From Actinomadura physcomitrii (GTDB lineage: Bacteria > Actinomycetota > Actinomycetes > Streptosporangiales > Streptosporangiaceae), in NCBI RefSeq assembly GCF_008923205.2, contig NZ_WBMS02000024.1:74903-138902 (forward strand): a stretch of 64,000 bases of DNA, read 5' to 3'. The stretch's first letter is position 1. Each line of letters starts with the position of its first letter. The notes under the pieces are model-generated. The model did not search any database. It was not told where the DNA came from and worked only from the letters and a program-made list of their open reading frames with translations. Shown one piece after another: positions 42,813 through 50,880 of the stretch. Both the position numbers and the translations under genes were made by a program.

Positions 42813-44147
42813 TCAGCCGGGGCTCACGGACGACGGGGCCGGCGGGGTGAAGCTACAGGGCAGCCGCTTGTAGCCGTTGATGAACCCGGACATGAGCCGG
42901 TCGGGTTCGCCCGCGGTGATGTCCGGCAACCGGTCGAACAGCTCGCGGAACATGACGGTGATCTCCCGCCGGGCCAGGTTGGCGCCCAGGCAGAAGTGCG
43001 GGCCGGGACCGCCGAACCCGACATGCGGGTTCGGCGACCGGGTGATGTCGAAGCGATCGGGATCGGTGAAGACCGCCTCGTCCCGGTTGGCGGACCAGTA
43101 GAAAAGCGTGACCCGCTCGCCCTTGCGGTAGGTGTGGCCGTTCATCTCGTGGTCGCGTGTGAGGTTGCGGCGCATGAAGATGACAGGGCTGCTGTAGCGC
43201 ACGATCTCCTCGACGGCCGCCGCGATGCGCCCGTCGAAGTCGGCGAGCAGCAGCTCGCGCTGCTCGGGATGCTCGGTGAACAGCCGCAGCCCGTGCGCGA
43301 TCGCGTTGCGGGTCGTCTCGTTCCCCGCCACGACCAGCAGCAGGAAGAACGCGGCGAACTCGCGCGGGCTCAGCCGCTCGCCGTCGACGTTCGCGTTCAC
43401 CAGCGCCGACGTCAGGTCGCCGGTCGGCGCCGCCCGGCGCTCCCGGCCGAGCCGAGCGGCCAGCCGGTGCAGCCGCCACCCCGCCGACGCCACCGTGCCC
43501 AGCATGCGCAGTGTCGGCAGCCGCCCCATCTTCGGCTCACCGCCGCCGTACTCCATGGTGGCGCCCACGTACTCGGGGTCGCTGTAGCCGACGATGATGT
43601 TGGTCAGCTCCACCACGCGCCGGTGGTGCTGGGCGGGAATGCCCAGCATGTCGCAGATGACCTCGACCGGGAGCCGTGCCGCGGCCTGCGCGACGAAGTC
43701 GCCGCCGCCGGCCCGGACCAGCTCGTCCACGATCCGAGCGGCGCGGCGCGCGATGTCGTCCTCGGCCTTGGCGAGCATCTTGGGGCTGAACGCCCGGGAG
43801 ACGATCCGGCGGATCTTGGCGTGCCGCGGGTCGTCCATGTCGATCATCGAGTTGAAGTACTTGTCCATCCAGCGGGGCATGTCCGCCGGGCTGGTCGCGC
43901 TGGGCTCGCTGCTGAAGATCTCCGGGTGGCGGCTGGCCTCGGTCACGTCGGCGTGCCGCACCAGCGCCCACGAACCCGGGCTCTGCGGCAGGAACGGCAG
44001 CTTGGGCAGCTCCAGGAAGACCGGTTCCGGCCGGGCGCGCAGCTCCGCGAAGGCCCGGGCCCGCTCGTCCAGCGGGCGGGCCCAGAACCGCAGATCGCTC
44101 GGGTCGATGTCCGCCGGTGCCGGCTGTGGGGGGTTCTCCGTCGTCAC
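42813..44147 (-). CDS. cytochrome P450
   Basis: 444-residue soluble P450 monooxygenase. I-helix oxygen-binding motif AGNETTRN at 274-281 (Glu-Thr pair), ExxR at E314-R317, and the haem loop FGGPGPHFCLG with C386 as thiolate ligand. The C-helix region IDMDDPRHAKIRRIVSRAFSP is like CYP124/CYP125/CYP142 types that hydroxylate branched lipids or sterols, but the substrate is not proved. The GTG at 44147 is the start. It is divergent from a TetR gene with a perfect 12-base inverted repeat between them. No ferredoxin gene is adjacent. Confidence 0.95.
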   Translation of the reverse strand: MTTENPPQPAPADIDPSDLRFWARPLDERARAFAELRARPEPVFLELPKLPFLPQSPGSWALVRHADVTEASRHPEIFSSEPSATSPADMPRWMDKYFNSMIDMDDPRHAKIRRIVSRAFSPKMLAKAEDDIARRAARIVDELVRAGGGDFVAQAAARLPVEVICDMLGIPAQHHRRVVELTNIIVGYSDPEYVGATMEYGGGEPKMGRLPTLRMLGTVASAGWRLHRLAARLGRERRAAPTGDLTSALVNANVDGERLSPREFAAFFLLLVVAGNETTRNAIAHGLRLFTEHPEQRELLLADFDGRIAAAVEEIVRYSSPVIFMRRNLTRDHEMNGHTYRKGERVTLFYWSANRDEAVFTDPDRFDITRSPNPHVGFGGPGPHFCLGANLARREITVMFRELFDRLPDITAGEPDRLMSGFINGYKRLPCSFTPPAPSSVSPG

Positions 44148-44179
44148 CGGGCCTCACGCTCCCGTCTCGCCGCGGCCGC

Positions 44180-44209
44180 TATTTCTGGTGAGGGGGTTCA
44201 CCAGAAATA
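44180..44209. promoter_or_regulatory. TetR operator between P450 and regulator
   Basis: TATTTCTGGTGA (44180-44191) and TCACCAGAAATA (44198-44209) form a perfect 12-base inverted repeat with a 6-base spacer, in an AT-rich island of otherwise GC-rich DNA, 32 bases before the P450 start. It is very likely the operator of the divergent TetR protein. Confidence 0.75.
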
Positions 44210-44270
44210 TCCGGTGTTCAGCGTCCCCAGATTCGCGGCCGCCGTCAAGGGATGGGGCACAATCTGGGCT

Positions 44271-44924
44271 GTGACGCCCCGGACACCACGCGCGCGCCCC
44301 TACGGCGGCGTTCCCGCCGACCAGCGCCGGGCGCGCCGCCGCAGCGCGCTGCTCGCCGCGGGACTGCAACTGCTCGGCACGCAGGGCTGGGCCGCCACGA
44401 CCGTGCGGAAGGTCTGCGCCGAAGCCGGGCTCAACGACCGCTACTTCTACGAGAGCTTCCCGGACCGCGACGCCCTGCTCCTGGCGATCGTCGACGACCA
44501 GGTCGCCCAGGGCACCGCCGTGATCCTGTCCGCCGCCCGCGAAGCACCGCGCCAGGCGCGGGCCCGCACCCGGGCCGTGGTGACCGCCGTGTTCGACTTC
44601 CTCACCACCGACCCGCGCCGCGCTCACATCCTCACCCACGCCTTCCCCGCCTCTCCCCTGCTCCAGCGGCGGCGCGTCGAGATCATCCGGAGCCTGGCCG
44701 CCATCTTCGCCGCCCAGGCCCACCAGACGCTGGACCACGTGCCCGTCCCCGGCACCGACCTGGAGCTGACCGGCCTGACCCTCACCGCCGGCCTCTGGGA
44801 CCTGTTCACCGCCTGGTTCCGCGGCGACCTGGACATCGACCGCGACCACCTCATCGACTACACGGTCGCCCTCGTCCTCACGACCACCGACCTGGCCGCT
44901 CCGCTCCGCCGGCACCTGCCCTGA
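44271..44924 (+). CDS. TetR family regulator of the P450
   Basis: 217-residue TetR repressor. HTH: ALLAAGLQLLGTQGWAATTV then RKVCAEAGLNDRYFYESFPD. The C-terminal domain is of the general TetR type. The GTG at 44271 matches the usual N-terminus; the much longer frame upstream is antisense to the P450. Divergent from the P450 with a clear palindrome between, so it should control both. Confidence 0.93.
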   Translation: MTPRTPRARPYGGVPADQRRARRRSALLAAGLQLLGTQGWAATTVRKVCAEAGLNDRYFYESFPDRDALLLAIVDDQVAQGTAVILSAAREAPRQARARTRAVVTAVFDFLTTDPRRAHILTHAFPASPLLQRRRVEIIRSLAAIFAAQAHQTLDHVPVPGTDLELTGLTLTAGLWDLFTAWFRGDLDIDRDHLIDYTVALVLTTTDLAAPLRRHLP

Positions 44925-44993
44925 CCACGGCGCCCCCGCGCCGGGCGCGCTTGCGGATGAGGCGGCGATCGATCCGCCGTCCCCGTTCGGCCG

Positions 44994-46511
44994 TCAGCCG
45001 CGTCCCGAGATGCAGGTCTTTCCCTCGGCGCGGACGTTCGGGCGGCCGGAGTACTTCCAGCGGCAGACGGTCGTGGCGCCGGCTATCGTCCCGTCGCTCC
45101 CCTCCGCGTCCCTCGAGCAGGCGACCTGGTCGCCCAGGACCACGGAATAGGGATAACCGTGGGAACCGCAGTAGTCGCCCTGGTCTTGCGGAGTGAGCGT
45201 ACCGAGGGTCCGTGGTCCCGAAGGGACGGGCTTTCGGGTGGACGGCGGTTTGGGACGGTCATGTTCCGCGGGAGTGCTGGACGGGCTCGGAGTTCTCGGC
45301 TTGCTCGACGGTGTTCGCTTGCGCGCGTGCTCGGATTTCGACGGGGTCGTGCGCGGGGCGCTCGGAGCGGAATTCTTGAAAGTGCTGGGCGGGGTAACGG
45401 GTCGAGGGCGCGAGGCCTCCCCCTTTTCCGGCCCTGGTATGAGGAAATAGGTGACGCCGGCGATCGCCAGAAGGGTCGCGGCGGTCGCGGCAAGTCGGAG
45501 CCGGCGGCGTCCGGGAATGGCGGCCGGGGCCTTTTGATCTGAATCCGTGATGCTCGGCGCGGCCTCCGGCGCGGGTACGGGAGCCTCAGCCGCGAGTACG
45601 GGGACCTCTGCTGCGAGTACGGGGGGCTCCGGCGCGAGCACGGATTCGGAGGCCGGTGCCGGCCGGGGTGGGGACACGGGAGGCACGGCCGGCTGCGGGG
45701 TGCGGAGGGCGCGCAGGAGGTCGCTCACCTCGGTCGCGGTGGGGCGCCGGGCCGGGTCCTTCTCCAGGCAGGAGCGGACGATGTCGGCGAGATCGCCTTC
45801 GAGGCCGTTCAGGTCGGGTTCGCTGTGCAGGACCGCCAGGGCGACCGCGGAGGCGGAGGTCCCGCTGAAGGCTCTCTTGCCGGTGGCGGCGAAGACCATG
45901 GCCGCCGCCCAGGCGAACATGTCCGCGGGCGGGCCCGCGAGCTGACCGTCGATGTGCTCGGGCGCCATGTAGCCGGGGGTGCCGACGACCTGGCTGCTGG
46001 TGAGCGACTGGCTGAGGTCCAGAGCGCGGGAGATGCCGAAATCGATCACCACCGGGCCGTCGGGGCCGAGCAGGACGTTGCCCGGTTTGAAGTCGCGGTG
46101 GACGACTCCGCCCTCGTGGATGGCCGCCAGCGCCGTCACGGTGTTGATCGCCAGCCGGTCGAGCGCCGCGTCGCCGCGCGGCCCCTTCTCCTTGACCGAG
46201 GTCTGCAGTGACGGGCCGTCGACGAACTCGCTGACGATGAAGGGCTGGTCGTTGAGCACACCGCTGTCGAGCACCTGCGCGGTGCAGAACGGGGCGACCC
46301 TCTTGGCGATCTCGACCTCGGCGAGGAAACGGGAGCGGGCCACCTCGTGAGTGATCAGATGGGGGTGCAGCACTTTGATGGCGGTGCGCCGCTCCCGCTC
46401 GTCCCGGCCCAGGTAGACGGTGCCCTGACCACCGGCCCCGAGCCGGCCCTCCAGGCGGTAGCGGCCGATGCTCTCGAGGTCGGTGGGCAGGAGCGGCGAC
46501 GGCTCGGGCAC
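44994..46511 (-). CDS. membrane-anchored Ser/Thr protein kinase
   Basis: 505-residue Hanks-type kinase. Kinase domain residues 17-265: Gly loop LGAGGQGTVYLG, Lys46 in AIKVL, catalytic D140 in VVHRDFKPGN, DFG Asp157 and PEH in TPGYMAPEH. Then an Ala/Pro/Val-rich juxtamembrane region (about 275-330, with repeats of VLAAE), a single transmembrane helix (about 339-358), a Ser/Pro/Thr linker, and a small outer domain with four or five cysteines (QGDYCGSHGYPYSVVL; TVCRWKYSG). The GTG at 46511 has GGAGG before it. It probably senses an outside signal. Confidence 0.93.
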   Translation of the reverse strand: MPEPSPLLPTDLESIGRYRLEGRLGAGGQGTVYLGRDERERRTAIKVLHPHLITHEVARSRFLAEVEIAKRVAPFCTAQVLDSGVLNDQPFIVSEFVDGPSLQTSVKEKGPRGDAALDRLAINTVTALAAIHEGGVVHRDFKPGNVLLGPDGPVVIDFGISRALDLSQSLTSSQVVGTPGYMAPEHIDGQLAGPPADMFAWAAAMVFAATGKRAFSGTSASAVALAVLHSEPDLNGLEGDLADIVRSCLEKDPARRPTATEVSDLLRALRTPQPAVPPVSPPRPAPASESVLAPEPPVLAAEVPVLAAEAPVPAPEAAPSITDSDQKAPAAIPGRRRLRLAATAATLLAIAGVTYFLIPGPEKGEASRPRPVTPPSTFKNSAPSAPRTTPSKSEHARKRTPSSKPRTPSPSSTPAEHDRPKPPSTRKPVPSGPRTLGTLTPQDQGDYCGSHGYPYSVVLGDQVACSRDAEGSDGTIAGATTVCRWKYSGRPNVRAEGKTCISGRG

Positions 46512-47072
46512 ACTTCCTCCAATGGTCCGATCGGCTTGATCATAGGGAGTGATCCCAAGATCACTGAGCGTTTGGGGCAATCTTGGCGTTCAGCGCCGCC
46601 ATCCGCTCCTCAGCGTCCCTGAAACCTCCGATTCGTCTCTTCACCCCGAGCCGGGCGACCGCGCCTTACCAACCGGAAGCCGCTGTTCATTCGTCATGGG
46701 GGATTTTCTTTGCGACACATCGCCCCGAACCATGGTGAACTCGTATTCCGTCGGTTTGTTCACCGCGACGGCGGTGAAAGACCGCCCGCGGCCAGGCCGC
46801 CCTCTGGGGCGGCCTGGCCGCGGCGACGCTCCTGTCCGCCTCCGCCGTCGCCGCCGGGAAGGACCGGGGAACCGGGCGGCCCGGCCGCGCCCGGCCGCGC
46901 CCGGCAGCGAACCGCCACGACCACCCGATCGACGTGGAGAAGATGCTCGCCGCGGCGCCTCCGGTGCCGTTCCCGTCAGCCCCTCTTCGCGGCATGGCCG
47001 AGGCGGAGGGCCGATATGAGTACAGCGGACCCGCGGGCGCCTGACGCGCTTCTCCGCACCGGAAGGCGGCGG
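46512..47072 (+). other. long gap with an open frame lacking a start codon
   Basis: No intact gene was found in these 560 bases. From 46778 to a TGA at 47042-47044 a plus-strand frame of 88 codons reads like the middle and end of an exported protein: a hydrophobic run ALWGGLAAATLLSASAVAAG, then a basic Pro/Arg stretch and HDHPIDVEKMLAAAPPVPFP. It is preceded at once by an in-frame TGA and has no usable start, so it is probably a gene remnant. GC-rich CGGCCGCGC repeats lie at 46880-46910. The first 200 bases hold AT-richer DNA that may contain kinase or flanking promoters. Confidence 0.35.
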
Positions 47073-47354
47073 TCAGCGCAATTCGACTTCGACGCCGCGT
47101 GCGGTGAGCCTCCCGAGGAGTGCGTCGAGGGTGATCACCGGCGCATTCCGGTGGCGGTCGTGGCCGGCGATGAGGTGCCGGCGAGCCGTCGCCGACTCGT
47201 GCCACACCAGGCGGAAGGGAGCCGCAGCGCCCCAGCTCCCGATCAGGCAGTCGTCGAGGGCGTCCAGGTTCCAGCCGAAGTAGCCGCCCGGGCCGTTGAT
47301 CGCCTCACCGATCGCGCAGTAGAGATCACCGCATCCGCGCGGCTCTCCTCGTCC
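47073..47354 (-). pseudogene. barstar (ribonuclease inhibitor)-like protein, 5'-truncated
   Basis: Reading minus strand from 47354, after a run without any start codon, gives AIGEAINGPGGYFGWNLDAL then DDCLIGSWG, LVWHESATARRHLI, and ends TLDALLGRLTARGVEVELR before the stop at 47073. The GxNLDALxDCL block and LVWHxS are hallmarks of barstar-family inhibitors, which neutralise barnase-like ribonucleases. About 15-20 N-terminal residues and the start are missing. It is in the same frame as, and directly behind, the stop codon of the carbonic anhydrase gene, so a deletion probably joined them. No RNase toxin gene is seen nearby. Confidence 0.7.
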
Positions 47355-47987
47355 TCAGCACCGGCCTGCCGTCGCGACTCCGCGGGCCGCCACGGCCCGG
47401 GCGCTGCCGTCGGCCAGGCGGTAGCACAGGCCCACGACGGCCGCCTTGCCCTCCTGGACCCGTTCGGCGAGCACCCGGGAGCGGTCCAGCAGCAGGTCGA
47501 CCGTCTGCCTGATGTGCTCGTCCAGGATCTCGCCGGCGTCCACTCGGCCCGCGGCGCGCGCCGCCAGCACACTGGGCGTCACATGCTCGACGACGTCCCG
47601 GACGTATCCGCCAGGCGCCGTCCCCTCGTCCAGGGCCGCGCACGCGGCGGCCACCGCGCCGCACGCGTCATGGCCGAGGACGGCCACCAGCGGGCAGTCC
47701 AGCACCTCCACGCCGTACTCGATGCTGCCCAGCACCTCCGCGCCCGTCACGTGGCCCGCGGTGCGCACCACGAACAGGTCGCCGAGACCGCGATCGAAGA
47801 TGATCTCGGCGGCCAGCCGGGAGTCCGAGCAGCCGAACAGGACACCGAACGGGCTCTGCTCCGGTGCGATCTCGGCGCGCCGCGCCGCGTCCTGGTTCGG
47901 GTGCTCCGGAACGCCCGCCACGAAACGCCGGTTACCGGCGAGCAGCAGCTCGAACGCCTCTTGAGGACTCGACGCGATCACGGCCAT
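47355..47987 (-). CDS. beta-carbonic anhydrase
   Basis: 210-residue zinc enzyme interconverting CO2 and bicarbonate. The zinc ligands and active-site dyad are present: C53, D55, R57 in FGCSDSRL and H106, C109 in LGHDACGAV. The length and ARGVATA-type C-terminus suit a complete protein. The start ATG at 47987 lies on a short leader with no clear ribosome site. Its stop is followed immediately by a barstar remnant. Confidence 0.94.
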   Translation of the reverse strand: MAVIASSPQEAFELLLAGNRRFVAGVPEHPNQDAARRAEIAPEQSPFGVLFGCSDSRLAAEIIFDRGLGDLFVVRTAGHVTGAEVLGSIEYGVEVLDCPLVAVLGHDACGAVAAACAALDEGTAPGGYVRDVVEHVTPSVLAARAAGRVDAGEILDEHIRQTVDLLLDRSRVLAERVQEGKAAVVGLCYRLADGSARAVAARGVATAGRC

Positions 47988-48386
47988 GGCCGCAGCCTAG
48001 GCCACCTCGAATAACCACCGACCGCACGGGGTCCACCGGTCAGAGGCGGCCGGCGCCGGCGATGGGCTCGCCCAGATACTCGGCGCGGCAATCGGCGCAC
48101 CGCCCGGACCGGCCATAGGCCACGGAGGCGGCCTCTACAGCTTCTGGATCGCCGACCCCACGGATGACTTCCTTTCCTCTCGCAGGTCGCGCGGCCCGCG
48201 CCCCGCACGGCGCGCTCCTGCGCCGCCTCGCCGGTCGGGGAAGCATAAGTGCCGAAATCATTTCGGTGATCACTGGTCCGGCTCTCCGCGCGGCAGGTGT
48301 TTCGACGCTTCCTGCCAGGAACCATGTAAGGGTCGGTGGATGAGGGCGGCGCCCGGCCGTGTTCGCCGTCGACGACCTGGTGAGGC
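47988..48386. other. intergenic region before the nuo-like operon
   Basis: Nearly 400 bases with no intact gene. A minus-strand frame ending at 48040 encodes KEVIRGVGDPEAVEAASVAY followed by GRCADCRAEYLGEP, with a CxxC pair; its possible ATGs at 48261 or 48246 precede Arg-rich, non-coding-looking sequence, so it is at most a remnant. An AT-richer stretch near 48240-48275 carries palindromes listed separately. The nuoA promoter should lie in 48250-48380. Confidence 0.35.
48252..48273. promoter_or_regulatory. palindromic sites upstream of nuoA
   Basis: CCGAAAT-C-ATTTCGG (48252-48266) is a perfect inverted repeat with a 1-base centre, and GTGATCAC (48266-48273) is a perfect 8-base palindrome touching it. 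They lie in the most AT-rich part of the gap before the nuo-like operon, so a regulator binding here could control it. No cognate regulator gene is adjacent. Confidence 0.4.
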
Positions 48387-48779
48387 ATGATCTCCCAGCT
48401 AACGTGGGAGCTGTTCGGGCAGGGGGCCTTGATGCAGCCGTACGTGGCGGTGCTCGCCCTCTTGGGCCTGGTGACGGCCGTGATCGCGGCCGTCTACGCC
48501 CTGTCGTTCGCCTTCGCACCACCCGGGACCATCGGCAGCGGACCGTTTCTCTCCGGTCGGCCGCCGCAGGAGCACGCCGTCTCCCGGTATCACGTGCGCT
48601 GGTACGTCGTGACGATGGTCTTCCTCGCCTTCGACATGGAGATGGTCTTCATGTATCCGTGGGCGCTGGTCGTCGCGTCCGTGGGGACGAAGGCCGTCGT
48701 CGAGATGTTCGCCTTCCTCGGTCTCCTTCTGGCCGGAGTCGTCTACGCATGGCGTGAAGGGGCCTTCCGATGGGCGTGA
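48387..48779 (+). CDS. nuoA: NADH-quinone oxidoreductase subunit A-like
   Basis: 130-residue NuoA with three membrane helices. The conserved central region RYHVRWYVVTMVFLAFDMEM, then VFMYPWAL, matches NuoA, including the acidic FDME; the N-terminal loop is short (GSGPFLSGRPP) and lacks the usual cysteine. It opens a complex-I-like operon of membrane subunits. It overlaps the next gene by 10 bases. Confidence 0.93.
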   Translation: MISQLTWELFGQGALMQPYVAVLALLGLVTAVIAAVYALSFAFAPPGTIGSGPFLSGRPPQEHAVSRYHVRWYVVTMVFLAFDMEMVFMYPWALVVASVGTKAVVEMFAFLGLLLAGVVYAWREGAFRWA

Positions 48780-49975
48780 GAACACGGCTCCTCCGCTTCG
48801 CGGCGGGACGTCCGCCCGTCTTCGTGGCCGCCGCGCCCGGCGGAACGCGGACCCGGCTGCTCGTCGAGTCGGAACTGCGTCGCCGGAACGGGCGGACCGC
48901 GGCCTCCCCCGCGGCGGCGTCGGTCCTCGTCGTCTGCGGACGACCGGGCGCGGCGTTGGCCGAGGCTGTGGACGCGGTCTGGGACGCCATGCCGGGCCCG
49001 AGGGCGCTGGTGCGGCTGGACGAGGCGGCATCGCGAGCAGAGGTCGACGCAGGGATCGACCGGGCGGTCCGGGAACTCTCCGACGTGGCGGCGCAGCAGG
49101 CAGACGCCGCCGAGCGCCGCGAGCGGGGGCCGTGGTCGCCCAGCGGCATGGACGGCCACACGGCTCAGAGCGGTGGGCATGCCGACCACAGCGGTCATGA
49201 GCATCACACGGGGCTGGCGATGGCCGGCCGGGCGGACGACCGGGACGGGCTCAAGCTCGACGTGCTCCATGTGCCGCTCGGGCCCGTCCTCAAGGACTGG
49301 CCCGCCGGTCTCGTGCTCGGCCTGACCTTGCAGGGCGATGTCGTGCAGGCGGTCGAGGTCGACGTCGCCGAAGGCGCGGCGGGAGGGGTGCCCTACTGGG
49401 ACGAGCCGTGGCTGCGGGCCGCCGCCGGTGAGCGGGTGACGGTGGGAGAGGCGGAGCGTCGCAGGGCCGCCGGGCACCTCGACAGCGCCGGACGGCTCCT
49501 GGCCGTCGCGGGCTGGGAGGGCGCCGCGGAGGAGGCGCGCCTCCTCCGCGATCTGGCCCTCGCCGGGGAGGCGCCCGCAGAGCTGCCGGCCCGGTTCGCG
49601 CGGTTCGCGCGCCGCGTGAAGGGGTCGCGGACGTTGCGCTGGATGCTCGGCGGCATCGGCCGGATCGACCAGGGCTTCGCCGGCCGCCATGGCCTCACCG
49701 GGCCGCCGGCCCGGCACCCCGGCGACGTCCTCGCCCGCCTGCACGGGTGGCTGGACGGCACCGGCGAGGCGCTCGTCCGGACCGGCGACCCGGCGCCGCT
49801 GCGAGGGACCGACGGGCCGCGCGGGCCGGTCGGCGCGATGCCGAGCCGAGCCGTCCTGGCCCTGCTCCCCGAACTGCTCGGCGGCGCGGAGCTGGCCGCG
49901 GCGCGGTTGACCGTCGCGAGCCTGGACCCCGACGTGGAGCAGCTGACGGAGACGGCGTGGACGGCCCATGAGTGA
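48770..49975 (+). CDS. unknown His-rich protein in place of the Nuo peripheral arm
   Basis: 401-residue soluble protein, coupled to nuoA and nuoH by overlaps. Residues 50-110 (SVLVVCGRPGAALAEAVDAV, WDAMPGPRALVRLD) faintly recall the C-terminal half of NuoB, but the four cluster cysteines are absent (one Cys in total). A His-rich stretch follows (H130, H137, H140, H143, H145, H146 within HTAQSGGHADHSGHEHH), a possible metal site. The rest, starting LKLDVLHVPLGPVLKDWPAG, LVLGLTLQGDVVQ, is conserved-looking but not assigned. Its position suggests it caps the NuoA/H membrane arm; that is inference. Confidence 0.75.
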   Translation: MGVRTRLLRFAAGRPPVFVAAAPGGTRTRLLVESELRRRNGRTAASPAAASVLVVCGRPGAALAEAVDAVWDAMPGPRALVRLDEAASRAEVDAGIDRAVRELSDVAAQQADAAERRERGPWSPSGMDGHTAQSGGHADHSGHEHHTGLAMAGRADDRDGLKLDVLHVPLGPVLKDWPAGLVLGLTLQGDVVQAVEVDVAEGAAGGVPYWDEPWLRAAAGERVTVGEAERRRAAGHLDSAGRLLAVAGWEGAAEEARLLRDLALAGEAPAELPARFARFARRVKGSRTLRWMLGGIGRIDQGFAGRHGLTGPPARHPGDVLARLHGWLDGTGEALVRTGDPAPLRGTDGPRGPVGAMPSRAVLALLPELLGGAELAAARLTVASLDPDVEQLTETAWTAHE

Positions 49976-50870
49976 GACGACTCCCGCCTGGACCGTCGTG
50001 GCGCTCCCGCTCGTCCTGGCGGGGCTCGCCTATTCGGCGGCGGCGATGGACGCGGGGCTCCGCTCCGGCGGCGGGATCGCCGCGCCGCTGCGGGAGGGGG
50101 TCCGGCTCATCGTCCAGCAGCGCCGCCGGATGCACGCGGCCGACATGCTGCTGGTGCGCGCCGGTGTGCTGAGCCTTCCGGTCGCGGCCGTGCTGGCGGC
50201 GGCGGTGATCCCGCTCGGCCGGACGGCCGTGTGGGACCTGCGGGTCGGCGTCGTGTGGTTCAACGCCATGGAGGTCGTGGCGTGGGCGTCGCTCTGGCTG
50301 GCGGGGTGGGGGGTGAACTCGGCGTTCCCGCTGGTCGGGGGCTACCGGCTCGTGGCGCAGGGGCTGGCGTACGAGCTGCCGCACATGTTCGCGCTGATCA
50401 CCGCGGCACTGGGCGCCGGGTCGCTGGACTTCGGCGAGGTGGCCGCCGCGCAGCACGGGCTGTGGTTCGCGGTGTGGATGCCGGTCGCGTTCGCCGTGTA
50501 CCTGCTATCGGCGCTCGCGATGGCCTTCTGGGGGCCGATGGGGCATCCGCTGGCGGACGATCTGGCCGGAGGGGCGGCGGCCGAGCTGTCCGGTCCGGAC
50601 CGGCTGGTGTTCTTCGCCGGGCGGTCCGCGCTGCTGACCGTCGCCGCCGCGGCGGCCGTGCCGCTGTTCCTCGGCGGGGCCTCCGGGCCGTGGCTGCCCG
50701 GCTGGGCGTGGTCACTGGTCAAGACGTACGCGGTGCTGGCATTGCTGGTGTGGGTGCGCGGGCGGTTCCCGGTGCTGCGGATGGACCGGTTCATGGCGGC
50801 GGCCTGGCTGGTGCTGATCCCCGCCGCGCTGCTGCAGGCGCTCGTCGTCGGGATCGTCGTCCTGACCTGA
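49968..50870 (+). CDS. nuoH: NADH-quinone oxidoreductase subunit H-like
   Basis: 300-residue polytopic protein, the subunit that forms the quinone chamber and the link to the peripheral arm in complex I. Recognisable blocks: DAGLRSGGGIAAPLREGVRL (NuoH N-terminal amphipathic region), YRLVAQGLAYELPHMFAL (conserved E in ELP), and a C-terminal VKTYAVLALLVWVRGRFPVL, RMDRFM. It is somewhat divergent from canonical NuoH, fitting a complex without the standard NuoB/D partners. Start ATG overlaps the previous gene by 8 bases. Confidence 0.88.
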   Translation: MSETTPAWTVVALPLVLAGLAYSAAAMDAGLRSGGGIAAPLREGVRLIVQQRRRMHAADMLLVRAGVLSLPVAAVLAAAVIPLGRTAVWDLRVGVVWFNAMEVVAWASLWLAGWGVNSAFPLVGGYRLVAQGLAYELPHMFALITAALGAGSLDFGEVAAAQHGLWFAVWMPVAFAVYLLSALAMAFWGPMGHPLADDLAGGAAAELSGPDRLVFFAGRSALLTVAAAAAVPLFLGGASGPWLPGWAWSLVKTYAVLALLVWVRGRFPVLRMDRFMAAAWLVLIPAALLQALVVGIVVLT

Positions 50871-50880
50871 AGGAGGTCCG

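Noticed and set aside
41988..44924. 978-residue plus-strand frame ending in the TetR gene
   Set aside because: The first 760 codons are antisense to msrA and P450; only the part from 44271 is TetR.
46880..46915. CGGCCGCGC repeats considered as a structured RNA or attachment site
   Set aside because: Short simple GC repeats without compensatory pairing or flanking mobile genes.
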